Assembly: GCA_947462685.1 (NCBI GenBank)
Contig: CANHPL010000018.1
Location: forward strand, 1-45,512
Direction of reading: 5' to 3'
Origin: Burkholderiaceae bacterium
Lineage (GTDB): Bacteria > Pseudomonadota > Gammaproteobacteria > Burkholderiales > Burkholderiaceae
DNA length: 45,512 nt
Shown: one piece after another, positions 15,887 to 24,013 of the stretch
Numbering within the stretch: the stretch's first letter is position 1
Layout of the letters: each line of letters opens with the position of its first letter
Program-made: the position numbers and the translations under genes
Notes under the pieces: generated by a model
Seen by the model: only the letters and a program-made list of their open reading frames with translations
Told to the model about the DNA's origin: nothing
Database searches by the model: none

Positions 15887-16833
15887 ATATTTTTATTGTT
15901 TTGGTATTCAATATTTTTACGTTTCATAATGCAATTGCTCAATCCAACATCGTTAAGGTTATTGTCCCTTATGCACCAGGTGGTAATGTAGATAATATTG
16001 CTCGAGCTTATAGTAAATATGTCAGTGAAAAATTTAATGAAAATTGGATTGTTGAAAATATAAGTGGCGCAAATGGGATTATTGGCGCATCTCATGTGGC
16101 TAAATCAAAGCCTGATGGCAAAACATTATTATTTAGTGCTGATGTTCACTCGATGGCTTCTTTAGTTATTAAATCAGTTCCATATGACGCGATTAATGAT
16201 TTCACCCCGATTTCTCTTGTTGCGAAAGCGCCTTTAATATTTGTTGTGAATCCTGATTCAGTTAAATCTAGTAATTTAACGCAATTAATCGATGAAATTA
16301 AACCCAATCCCGAAAAATTTAATTTTGCGATTTCAGGCGCGGGTTCATCCCCACAACTTGGAGCTGAAATTTTTAAGTCGAGGACTAATTTAGCGTTAGC
16401 TACGATTAATTATCGTGGGACTGGCCCTGCAGTAACAGATTTGGCTGGAGGTCATGTTAATTTAATGGTCGTCACCCCTCTTGCAGTGATGCCTCTCATC
16501 AAGGCAGGTAGATTAAAGGCTTTGGCCGTAACATCTAAAAACCGTTTTTCACCTTTGCCCGATATTCCCACAACTATGGAAGCTGGTATGCCGGGATTTG
16601 AGTTAGAGAATTCATATGGATTTTGGGGACCAAAAGGTGTGCCTTCTTCGCAAGTTTCAAAAATCAGCCAGCAATTAAAAAAGGTAAGTGAAGACCCTGA
16701 ATTACAACAAAGGCTTGTAGAGTTAGGAGTTAACACTGCGTGGGTATCTCCTGAAGATACAGCACGGCATATTACAAAAGAATTTAAGCGTAATCAAGAG
16801 ATTTACGTTAAAGCAAATATCAAACCAGAATAA
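15856..16833 (+). CDS. Bug/TctC-family solute-binding protein (copy 6)
   Basis: A 325-residue exported binding protein from the first ATG, or 318 from the second at 15877; both begin MLKN because of a 21-bp tandem duplication. The signal peptide ends near residue 29 (NAIAQ). The ligand loop GGNVD is at 42-46 and the VENISGANG segment near 66-74. The usual PYKG is replaced by NYRG at 185-188. It sits inside the oxygenase/UbiD operon between the crotonase-like gene and ubiD, so this operon carries two binding proteins. Together these changes suggest a ligand pocket distinct from the other copies, which is inference. Confidence 0.92.
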   Translation: MLKNRLNMLKNIFIVLVFNIFTFHNAIAQSNIVKVIVPYAPGGNVDNIARAYSKYVSEKFNENWIVENISGANGIIGASHVAKSKPDGKTLLFSADVHSMASLVIKSVPYDAINDFTPISLVAKAPLIFVVNPDSVKSSNLTQLIDEIKPNPEKFNFAISGAGSSPQLGAEIFKSRTNLALATINYRGTGPAVTDLAGGHVNLMVVTPLAVMPLIKAGRLKALAVTSKNRFSPLPDIPTTMEAGMPGFELENSYGFWGPKGVPSSQVSKISQQLKKVSEDPELQQRLVELGVNTAWVSPEDTARHITKEFKRNQEIYVKANIKPE

Positions 16834-16850
16834 TTTTTTTGAAAGTTAGA

Positions 16851-18509
16851 ATGAATAAAAACGATTCATCACAGAATAAGCAGTATGGTTATGTTGATTT
16901 AGGGCAACATATAGAACGTCTTGACGAAGCTGGTTTGCTTTGCAGAGTTGATGAACCGGTAAATAAAGATACAGAGTTACATCCTTTAGTTAGATGGCAA
17001 TTTCGTGGCGGAATAGCAGAAGAAAAGAGAAAGGCATTTCTATTTACGAATGTGGTAGATAGTAAAGGTAAACGTTACGATATTGATGTAGTCGTGGGAG
17101 CTTTAGCAGCGAATCCAGAAATATATCGAATTGGTATGAATGTGGCAAGTTTTGAAGATATTGGACCAGCTTGGGAGAAAGCAATTGCCCATCCTATACC
17201 GCCGATTATTGTGAATACGAAAGATGCACCATGTCACGAAATGATCATTCAAGGTCGTGACTTAGAGGGGCCTGGGAATGGTTTAGAGTCAATTCCCTTT
17301 CCAATTTCAACTCCAGGTTTTGATGCCGCTCCTTATATAACGGCAGCTTGTGTAACTACCCGAGACCCAGATACAGGTATACAGAATATGGGTACCTATC
17401 GGGGACAAATCAAATCACCAACTCGACTGGGCATGATGATGCTTGCAAATCTCAGAGCAGGTGGTTTAGAGCATTGGAAGAAATACAAAGCAAGGGGAGA
17501 GAAGATGCCAGTTGCAATTGTGATTGGCTGTCCTCCATTTGTTAATTTTCAAGGTCCACAAAAACTGCCAATCGGTTTAGATGAGCTTGCGGTTGCAGGT
17601 GGCTTGGCGGGTGAGCCCATTCGAGCCGTTAAGTGCCACACGGTAGATATTTTGGTACCAGCTGAATCAGAAGTTGTTATAGAAGGATTTGTCGATACAG
17701 AATTTTTGGAGCCTGAGGGGCCTTTCGGTGAATCGCATGGTTATGTCGCTCTTGAAGACTACAACACCGCTGTTACCGTAACCGCAATAACACGCCGAAA
17801 AAAAGCGACTATTATGTCAATTATTTCGCAAGTCACACCTAGTGAGTCTAGCGTAATAAAAAAATTAGCATACGAGCCTTTATATCTTAGCCATTTAAAA
17901 AACCGGTTATCCATTAAAGGAATTAAAAAAGTCACGTTACATGAAGCCCTTACTAATTTGCGTAAAGTAGTTTTCTTACAGTTTGTAAGAGGAACTTCTA
18001 AAACTGAAATTTGGCGTGCATTAAATGGGACGATGACACTGCAGGCGGCTATCGGAAAATTTGTGATTGCGATTGATGAAGACATTGATCCGAATAATAT
18101 CGATGCTGTCTTGTGGGCAATGTCCTATCGTTGTGATCCAGGTCAAGATATACAAATTGTTCGATATAGAGAGATGGGGCATGGACCACGGAGCGAATAT
18201 ACTCCTGAAATTGATTCTGCCATGCTGATCGATGCCACGATGAAGTATCCAATGCCACCATTAGCGCTACCCAAAAAAGAATATATGGAAAACGCAAAAA
18301 AATTATGGGAAAAACTTGGGTTACCTGAATTAAGACCAGAGTCTCCTTGGTATGGATATGACCTAGGAGACTGGAGTGAGCAATGGGATAAAAATGCCCT
18401 AGAAGCCACTAAGGGTCTTTGGATGGAGAGGGATCAAGACTACATTGATAGAAGAAGTTATGATGCCATTCCTAATATGCCTGTAAAGAAAAAAACGAAT
18501 CCAGATTAA
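16851..18509 (+). CDS. UbiD-family prenylated-FMN-dependent decarboxylase
   Basis: A 552-residue protein with the family's reversible (de)carboxylase layout. The prFMN/metal-binding NMGTYR block gives R184, and PEGPFGE supplies E289 and E294. The Arg-Glu-Glu spacing matches the R-E-E triad of characterised UbiD/Fdc enzymes. Substrates are aromatic or alpha,beta-unsaturated acids. It is the last gene of the oxygenase operon. The start is uncertain: ATG 16851 is preferred (gaaag upstream), while a TTG at 16839 would add four residues. No ubiX-like flavin prenyltransferase is nearby; the cofactor could come from a ubiX elsewhere. It overlaps the convergent dehydrogenase gene by 4 bp. The housekeeping ubiquinone role is less likely given the operon. 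Confidence 0.92.
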   Translation: MNKNDSSQNKQYGYVDLGQHIERLDEAGLLCRVDEPVNKDTELHPLVRWQFRGGIAEEKRKAFLFTNVVDSKGKRYDIDVVVGALAANPEIYRIGMNVASFEDIGPAWEKAIAHPIPPIIVNTKDAPCHEMIIQGRDLEGPGNGLESIPFPISTPGFDAAPYITAACVTTRDPDTGIQNMGTYRGQIKSPTRLGMMMLANLRAGGLEHWKKYKARGEKMPVAIVIGCPPFVNFQGPQKLPIGLDELAVAGGLAGEPIRAVKCHTVDILVPAESEVVIEGFVDTEFLEPEGPFGESHGYVALEDYNTAVTVTAITRRKKATIMSIISQVTPSESSVIKKLAYEPLYLSHLKNRLSIKGIKKVTLHEALTNLRKVVFLQFVRGTSKTEIWRALNGTMTLQAAIGKFVIAIDEDIDPNNIDAVLWAMSYRCDPGQDIQIVRYREMGHGPRSEYTPEIDSAMLIDATMKYPMPPLALPKKEYMENAKKLWEKLGLPELRPESPWYGYDLGDWSEQWDKNALEATKGLWMERDQDYIDRRSYDAIPNMPVKKKTNPD

Positions 18510-19567
18510 GCAGCTTGGATTCGTTGAATAAATTGTTTTCCAGTTTGAAAGGTGCCTAAGGATCCACCAATGTCTATGGTCGTTTCCTTGGCATCAATTG
18601 CCTGCTGCATACAGAGGTCGATTAATTTCGCAGCTTGGATATAAATTGGTAGTTGATGTCTTTGCCCTAACCAATTTAAGAGCATGCTCGCAGAGGTAAT
18701 TAGAGAAAAAGGATTAGCAATATCTTGTCCTGCAATATCTGGTGCGGAACCATGGGCCGCCTGACCCATAGCATATAAGTCGCCAGCATTGAGAGACCCA
18801 CCTAAGCCAAGGCTACCAGACAACTCTGCTGTTAAATCTGAGAGAATATCACCAAACATATTCGTGGTGACAATCGTATCAAAACGTTCAGGGTTTCTAA
18901 CTACGTGAGCCATCATGGCATCCACAATAAATTCATCGACAGTGACTTCAGGGTAGTTCTTTGCAACGTTATAGCAACTATCCATAAACATGCCATCGGT
19001 GACTCTTAAAACATTTGCTTTATGAACTATAGATACATGTTTTTTTCTTGTCATCGCTAATTCGAATGCTGTTTTAGCTATTCGGTCACAACAGTGACGT
19101 GTAATCCTTCGCAGTGAGATACTGACGTCCGGAGTAACCAAAATTTCACTATTACCTGACTCTACATTGCGGTCTGCATAAAAGCCCTCTGTATTTTCTC
19201 TAACGACTGCAAGATCAAAAGGATTCATGCGTGTAGGAATCTTGGGAAAAGTTTTCGCAGGACGAATATTGGCATATAAATCCAGTTGTTTACGAAAATA
19301 TTTGGAAGGGTTGATTTCACCTTTAGATTCATCTTTGAAGTCATACGTAGCCATTGGCCCTAGCATAAGACCATCAGCGTCTTTGACTTTGGCTAGTAAT
19401 TCTGGAGTGACTGTTGCTTGGTGTTTTTTTAAACTATCGTGACCTGCAATCTCAGGAACTAGTTGTAATTGAAGATTGAGTTTATCTGAAACGGTTTCTA
19501 AAACATGGGTACACACGGCCATCGTTTCGGGACCGATACCATCCCCTGGAATAACAATAATTTTCAT
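18506..19567 (-). CDS. Isocitrate/isopropylmalate dehydrogenase-family oxidative decarboxylase
   Basis: A 353-residue beta-decarboxylating dehydrogenase. It has GDGIGPE (8-14), substrate arginines R92, R102 (LDLYANIRP) and R123 (VVRENTEGFY, with the catalytic Tyr at 130), HKANVLRVTDG, and the metal-binding FGDILSDLTAELSGSLG. The nucleotide loop HGSAPDIAGQDIANP follows. It oxidises a 2-hydroxy acid with a carboxylate at C3 (isocitrate, 3-isopropylmalate, tartrate or malate type). The genomic setting, behind Bug copy 7 (4-bp gap) and away from leuCD, argues against leucine biosynthesis. A tartrate- or malate-type catabolic dehydrogenase is plausible but unproven. Confidence 0.87.
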   Translation of the reverse strand: MKIIVIPGDGIGPETMAVCTHVLETVSDKLNLQLQLVPEIAGHDSLKKHQATVTPELLAKVKDADGLMLGPMATYDFKDESKGEINPSKYFRKQLDLYANIRPAKTFPKIPTRMNPFDLAVVRENTEGFYADRNVESGNSEILVTPDVSISLRRITRHCCDRIAKTAFELAMTRKKHVSIVHKANVLRVTDGMFMDSCYNVAKNYPEVTVDEFIVDAMMAHVVRNPERFDTIVTTNMFGDILSDLTAELSGSLGLGGSLNAGDLYAMGQAAHGSAPDIAGQDIANPFSLITSASMLLNWLGQRHQLPIYIQAAKLIDLCMQQAIDAKETTIDIGGSLGTFQTGKQFIQRIQAA

Positions 19568-19571
19568 GAAT

Positions 19572-20528
19572 TTAGTCTAATTTTAAGTTAAGTGATTGAA
19601 GACTTTTTTTGTAATTACTAAGTTCAGTCCGATGAAATTGAGCAAACTCGTCTCGAGTATTTGACTTGATATTAATACCATCTTTTTCAAATTGTTTTTT
19701 AAATTGAGGATCATTTAATACTTGGTTGATCAGTATATTTAGGGATTGCAGGATTGGTTCAGGAGTTTCTGCAGGCGCAAATACACCGCCCCAGAGAGTA
19801 AAGCTAAACTCTTTACCAATATCTTCAGTAACAGTATGAAGTTGCGGGAAAACATTGGTTCTCTTGGGAGAGGATACTGCGAGTGCTTTTAATTTATTAC
19901 CTTCAATAAATTGAACCACTGACGGTGTGCTTGCGAAAAAGACATTGACGTGACCACCTAAAATATCAGTCATCGCTGGACCAGCGCCTTTATAAGGAGC
20001 ATGCGTCATTTCAATACCAGTTAATTGCGCCAAAGATGCTCCAGCTAAATGACCTGGTGTGGCAGTACCTGAAGATGCGTAGATAAATTTATTGGGTTGT
20101 GATTTTGCTAATTTGATAAATTCTGGAATAGAGTTGTAATTGGAATTTAATGGTGCAACTAAGGTTAATGGAACTTCACCTATCAGAGCAACCGGCTTCA
20201 GATCTTGATAAGGGTCATAACCTAAATCTTTACTAACAAGGGTATTAATCACCATTTCACCAGTTTGACCAAGCAGAAGGGTGTAACCATCAGCTTTAGC
20301 TTTTGTGACAAAGCGAGTACCAAGAGCACCGGTCGCACCAGGCTTATTTTCGACAATGAAAGATTGTTTTGTTTTAAGCGTTAATTGTTCAGCTAGTTGT
20401 CTTGCCATTAGATCGCCAAGACCACCAGGAGCGTAGGTTACAACAATGGTTACCGGCTTATTTGGGTAGGCTTGCCCAAAACTGAGTGAGCTAATGAAGA
20501 AGAGGGCACTAAATAGGATATTTTTCAA
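19572..20528 (-). CDS. Bug/TctC-family solute-binding protein (copy 7)
   Basis: A 318-residue exported binding protein with a short signal peptide (about 1-18), ligand loop GGLGD at 35-39 in TYAPGGLGD, ENKPGATG near 60-67, and PYKG at 178-181. It is transcribed just ahead of the isocitrate/isopropylmalate-type dehydrogenase (4-bp gap), which makes a hydroxy-dicarboxylate ligand plausible. It is divergent from the HpaI-type aldolase across 107 bp that contain a strong inverted repeat (20603-20623). One regulator might control both directions. Confidence 0.92.
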   Translation of the reverse strand: MKNILFSALFFISSLSFGQAYPNKPVTIVVTYAPGGLGDLMARQLAEQLTLKTKQSFIVENKPGATGALGTRFVTKAKADGYTLLLGQTGEMVINTLVSKDLGYDPYQDLKPVALIGEVPLTLVAPLNSNYNSIPEFIKLAKSQPNKFIYASSGTATPGHLAGASLAQLTGIEMTHAPYKGAGPAMTDILGGHVNVFFASTPSVVQFIEGNKLKALAVSSPKRTNVFPQLHTVTEDIGKEFSFTLWGGVFAPAETPEPILQSLNILINQVLNDPQFKKQFEKDGINIKSNTRDEFAQFHRTELSNYKKSLQSLNLKLD

Positions 20529-20602
20529 GTTTGTCTCTTTCTAAGAAGAATCGTTGATAGATTAATTTTAGCTGAATTGATATCAAGTAATTTCATTTAG
20601 AT

Positions 20603-20623
20603 GATAATTAGTGAATAATTATC
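20603..20623. promoter_or_regulatory. Perfect 8-bp inverted repeat, probable operator upstream of the aldolase gene
   Basis: Gataatta (20603-20610), a 5-nt spacer and taattatc (20616-20623) form a perfect dyad. It lies immediately before the ribosome site (ccaggaga) of the aldolase gene and between two divergent genes. The size and symmetry suit a dimeric repressor or activator site. AT-richness makes chance dyads more common, so confidence is moderate. A leader hairpin is the alternative. Confidence 0.45.
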
Positions 20624-20635
20624 CAGGAGATCAAA

Positions 20636-21448
20636 ATGCCCACTCAAAACAATCAAGATGAGAATCTATTAAAAAATAATTTTTTACAAAAGTTAAAAAA
20701 TAATGAACTGGTTTCATCCATGACGGTGAGGATGGTCAAGGGTGTTGAGATTGCTCAAATTGCAAAAACTGCTGGTTTTGACTCAATTTATATTGATTTA
20801 GAGCATAGTAGTTTTTCTTTAGAAACTACGAGTCAAATTTGTATGGCTGCATTAAGTATTGGATTGGCTCCATTTGTTCGGGTTCCGGCTAATACACCAG
20901 AGTGGATTTCTAGAGTACTAGATATTGGTGCTTTAGGCATCATAGCCCCACATATTCGTTCAGCAAAAGAAGCTGAAGAAGTCGTTCGGTCGGCTAAATT
21001 TCCACCCCTGGGCGAGAGATCTGCCGCAGGCGCATTACCGCACTTAGCGTACCAATCACTTCCTGCAACAAAGTCCTACCCCATTATGAATGCCAATACG
21101 GTTGTCATTGTTCAATTTGAAAGTCAGCAAGCCCTCGATCAAGCAGAAGAAATTATTTCTACTCCGGGAGTGGATATTGTATTGATCGGTACAAACGACT
21201 TAACTGCCGATATGGGAATAACAGGCAATTATGATCACGCGCGGGTAGATGAGGCCTATCGATTAACCATCAACTTGTGTAAAAAACATGGAAAGTGGTG
21301 CGGGGTAGGGGGATTATCTTCGCGACCTGATTTAGTGGAAAAATATGTAAAGTTAGGGGCTAGGTACGTTTCTGCAGGAACTGACATGGCTTTTTTGATG
21401 TCAATCGCTACTGAAAAAGCAAAGCAAATCCAAAAAATCGACTATTAA
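20636..21448 (+). CDS. HpcH/HpaI-family aldolase (class II pyruvate aldolase-like)
   Basis: A 270-residue TIM-barrel protein of the HpaI/citrate-lyase-beta type. It has YIDLEHSSF (D54, E56, H57), the substrate arginine in FVRVP (R82), GERSAAGA (126-133), and metal ligands E162 (VQFES) and D188 (IGTNDLTADMG). These enzymes cleave 4-hydroxy-2-oxo acids to pyruvate (or oxaloacetate) plus an aldehyde, the usual last step of aromatic meta-cleavage routes. The ribosome site is strong (aggaga). It is alone on its strand and overlaps the convergent amidohydrolase by 4 bp. It could be functionally linked to either neighbouring minus-strand unit. Confidence 0.9.
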   Translation: MPTQNNQDENLLKNNFLQKLKNNELVSSMTVRMVKGVEIAQIAKTAGFDSIYIDLEHSSFSLETTSQICMAALSIGLAPFVRVPANTPEWISRVLDIGALGIIAPHIRSAKEAEEVVRSAKFPPLGERSAAGALPHLAYQSLPATKSYPIMNANTVVIVQFESQQALDQAEEIISTPGVDIVLIGTNDLTADMGITGNYDHARVDEAYRLTINLCKKHGKWCGVGGLSSRPDLVEKYVKLGARYVSAGTDMAFLMSIATEKAKQIQKIDY

Positions 21449-22308
21449 AAACCAAATAAACGCGCTGGATTATCTTCTAATATGAGCTTTCTAATACTTT
21501 CTTGATTGGTCCAGCGCCCTAGTAAGTTAAAAAGTTCAACTGAGCTTTTTTCACCAAAGGACAAGTGAGGGTAATCACTTCCCCAAATAATTTGTCGTGG
21601 CGCAACTTCTATAATTTTTTTTGCCAAAGGATCTGCATCGACAAACCCGGGGGTTTTGGACATTCTATAAATACCTGTAAATTTTGCGTAAGCGAGTTGA
21701 TTCGGATCTTTTAATAAATTTAAAAAGTTTTTGAAAGCTGGAGTATCAATACCATCTTTTGCAAGATTCATACCCATATGCGCCATGGAAAAAGGCAACT
21801 CTAATCTTTGAAAAACGGGCATAAGCTCCGCAGTTAACCAACCTGGCAATAAAAAATCTAAATGCCACCCAATTTCAGAACATCGTTTAGCTAGAAGTTC
21901 AATACGCGATTTTAATTGATCTGCAAGTCCAGAGGTTTGTGGAAAAACTGGGCTAACATTAACTCTAACTCCTCTAACTCCATGATCATTCATTGAAGCC
22001 ATTAATGCCTCTGGAGCGTTTTCATCAATATCAACAATGCCCCGACAGTCTTTAGTGCCAATAATTTTCATGGCCTCTAACATACAAGAATTATCCCGAC
22101 CATAGGCACTGGGTTGGACAAAGACATATCTTGTAATACCTAAATGCTTTGCAAGTTGTAGGTAATCTTCAAGGGGAGCGTGTGGTGGTGCATAACGTAA
22201 ATCTGAGCCATAGGGATATAACTCTGCAGGACCAAAAACATGAAAATGTGCATCACAAGCATGCGGTGGCGCAGTAAATTGAACCTTTTCAGAAGGATTA
22301 AATGACAT
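21445..22308 (-). CDS. Amidohydrolase-family protein, LigI-like (2-pyrone-4,6-dicarboxylate lactonase-like)
   Basis: A 287-residue TIM-barrel hydrolase. It begins with CDAHFHVFGP (D19, H21, H23). It continues with YVFVQPSAYGRDN, GVRGVRVN, an active-site HMG (SMAHMGM) and WGSDYPH near the C-terminus. This order closely follows LigI, which opens the lactone 2-pyrone-4,6-dicarboxylate in aromatic degradation, and its relatives acting on sugar lactones. It is the last gene of a four-gene minus-strand unit, 18 bp behind Bug copy 8. A lactone hydrolase acting on a carboxylated ring-cleavage product is the favoured guess. Confidence 0.87.
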   Translation of the reverse strand: MSFNPSEKVQFTAPPHACDAHFHVFGPAELYPYGSDLRYAPPHAPLEDYLQLAKHLGITRYVFVQPSAYGRDNSCMLEAMKIIGTKDCRGIVDIDENAPEALMASMNDHGVRGVRVNVSPVFPQTSGLADQLKSRIELLAKRCSEIGWHLDFLLPGWLTAELMPVFQRLELPFSMAHMGMNLAKDGIDTPAFKNFLNLLKDPNQLAYAKFTGIYRMSKTPGFVDADPLAKKIIEVAPRQIIWGSDYPHLSFGEKSSVELFNLLGRWTNQESIRKLILEDNPARLFGF

Positions 22309-22326
22309 AAAATTCCTTATATTTAG

Positions 22327-23310
22327 TTAATTTAGATTTGCTTTAATATCAGATTTTTTTATGATTTCTGACCACATGGCGCTTTCATCTCGAATTATTT
22401 TTGAGAATTCAGTCGGAGAGTTTGAAGTTGGATTGACACCAGCATTTTTAAACACATCAATGACTTGAGGAGTTTGAATGGCGTGAACAATTTCTTGGTG
22501 CATTTTTTCGATAATGTCGTTTGGAGTGCCCGATGGCGCCATTACTCCAAACCAATACGTCATTTTATAGTTCGGAAAACCTGCCTGTGCAAAGGTGGGG
22601 ACCTGTGGAAATAAAGGGTGTCTTTGATTACCACTGATAGCAACTCCCATCAATTTGCCATCACGAATAAATGGCGCTGTTGAACCAACACTACCAATCG
22701 CTAAATCCACACGATCAGCAACAACATCAACAATCGCACTAGCAATTCCTTTAAAAGGAATATGTGTCATTTTGAGATTGTTTTGAACGAGGAATGCCTC
22801 CAAAGCGAGGTGAGCTGAAGAACCAATACCACCAGAGCCAAAGTTATAGGCATTGGGATTTGCGCGTGCATTTTGAACAATCTCTTTTAGATTTTTTTGT
22901 GGCAAATTGAGGCGGCCAACTAAAACTGCTGGAGCATCGGCAACTAAAGATACTTGAGTTATATCTTTTAAAGGCTGATAAGGTAATTTTTCGTATAGAG
23001 CGGTCGATACAGCAAAAGAATTGTCAGTGAGTAAAAAGGTGTATCCGTCAGGCGCTGATTTTGCTACTGCATCTGTGCCAAGCGTGCTGCCAGCGCCACC
23101 CTTATTATCAATAATGACTGTTTGACCAGTATGCTTAGATATTTCTGCTCCAATGATTCTAGCGGCCGTATCGGTAAATGAACCTGGAGCAAATGGGACG
23201 ATAATTTTAATTACTTTATTCGGCCAATTGTTGGTTTGAGCATACCCAAAGTTAGAAATACTGAATAGAAGGACAAAGCAGAGTGTGCGCAATTGGAGGA
23301 TATTTTTCAT
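22327..23310 (-). CDS. Bug/TctC-family solute-binding protein (copy 8)
   Basis: A 327-residue exported binding protein with a signal peptide of about 1-24 (FGYAQ). The first ligand loop is unusual, GSFTD (43-47) instead of GGxxD, in PFAPGSFTD. DNKGGAGS is near 68-75, and PFKG (185-188) replaces PYKG. It lies third in the minus-strand unit between the maleate-isomerase-like gene (12-bp gap) and the LigI-like amidohydrolase (18-bp gap). Its ligand is probably the starting compound of that route. Confidence 0.92.
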   Translation of the reverse strand: MKNILQLRTLCFVLLFSISNFGYAQTNNWPNKVIKIIVPFAPGSFTDTAARIIGAEISKHTGQTVIIDNKGGAGSTLGTDAVAKSAPDGYTFLLTDNSFAVSTALYEKLPYQPLKDITQVSLVADAPAVLVGRLNLPQKNLKEIVQNARANPNAYNFGSGGIGSSAHLALEAFLVQNNLKMTHIPFKGIASAIVDVVADRVDLAIGSVGSTAPFIRDGKLMGVAISGNQRHPLFPQVPTFAQAGFPNYKMTYWFGVMAPSGTPNDIIEKMHQEIVHAIQTPQVIDVFKNAGVNPTSNSPTEFSKIIRDESAMWSEIIKKSDIKANLN

Positions 23311-23322
23311 GGAATTATTCTT

Positions 23323-24003
23323 TTACGAGAAATGTTGATTGAGGTATTGAGCGGTTACTTGTATGGATGACAAGACTGGTTTTTCTAAAAGCAATGATAA
23401 GGGATTAAGAACTTCCTGGGTTGGTAATTGTGAGCAAGCAATAAAAAGAGCATCAATATCGTCAAAAAACAAAGTTTTAGCCTTTTCTTGAACTTGCTCA
23501 GCAGTAATTTTTCCTAGGGTGACGACATCTTGAGCATAAAAGCTATCGAAATGTCGAACATGAATACCACCAGATTCAAGAAATAGCTTTAATTGATCAT
23601 TTACATGATCTTGATAGGGTGTCAGTAAAGAGATATTCTTAGCGCCAATTTCTTGAAGAGCTTTCACCATTGAGTGTGCAGTAGTAACAACTGGCTTGCC
23701 TGTAACCTCACCAATTCGCTGCGCCATCTCTCGATCTCCCGCCGGACCTAAAATAAACCCAGCCGCCGTACAACCATACGCAACAATATCTAACGCATTG
23801 TTGGTGGATTGTTCACAAACTTCTATCGTAGATATTTTATAGGCAGGCAGTGATTCAGTGTTAAGTAGCCCTTTGCCTCTTGGTACTCTAACAACTTCAC
23901 ATGATGAACCATAAGGTAGCCAGTGTAAAAGTTCTTGATGCATAGTGGTATTGTTTTCAGGAACAACTAGCATGACTCTAAGAGGGTTTGTAGATGTATT
24001 CAT
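23323..24003 (-). CDS. Asp/Glu racemase-superfamily enzyme, maleate cis-trans isomerase / arylmalonate decarboxylase-like
   Basis: A 226-residue protein with the superfamily's two active-site cysteines: C78 in AYGCTAAGF and C190 in FIACSQLPT. A VPENNTTM N-terminal loop (14-21) resembles the carboxylate-binding VPSSNTTME of maleate isomerase. Both cysteines are present. Arylmalonate decarboxylases keep only one, which favours an isomerase or racemase. It is cytoplasmic. It is second in the unit, 10 bp after the BNR protein gene and 12 bp before Bug copy 8. A role in converting a cis-dicarboxylate formed from ring cleavage is plausible but inferred. Confidence 0.85.
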   Translation of the reverse strand: MNTSTNPLRVMLVVPENNTTMHQELLHWLPYGSSCEVVRVPRGKGLLNTESLPAYKISTIEVCEQSTNNALDIVAYGCTAAGFILGPAGDREMAQRIGEVTGKPVVTTAHSMVKALQEIGAKNISLLTPYQDHVNDQLKLFLESGGIHVRHFDSFYAQDVVTLGKITAEQVQEKAKTLFFDDIDALFIACSQLPTQEVLNPLSLLLEKPVLSSIQVTAQYLNQHFS

Positions 24004-24013
24004 TCTTATATAA

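Noticed and set aside
18506..19567. Housekeeping leuB
   Set aside because: It is next to a Bug gene and not leuCD, so it is more likely a catabolic relative; only the superfamily is assigned.
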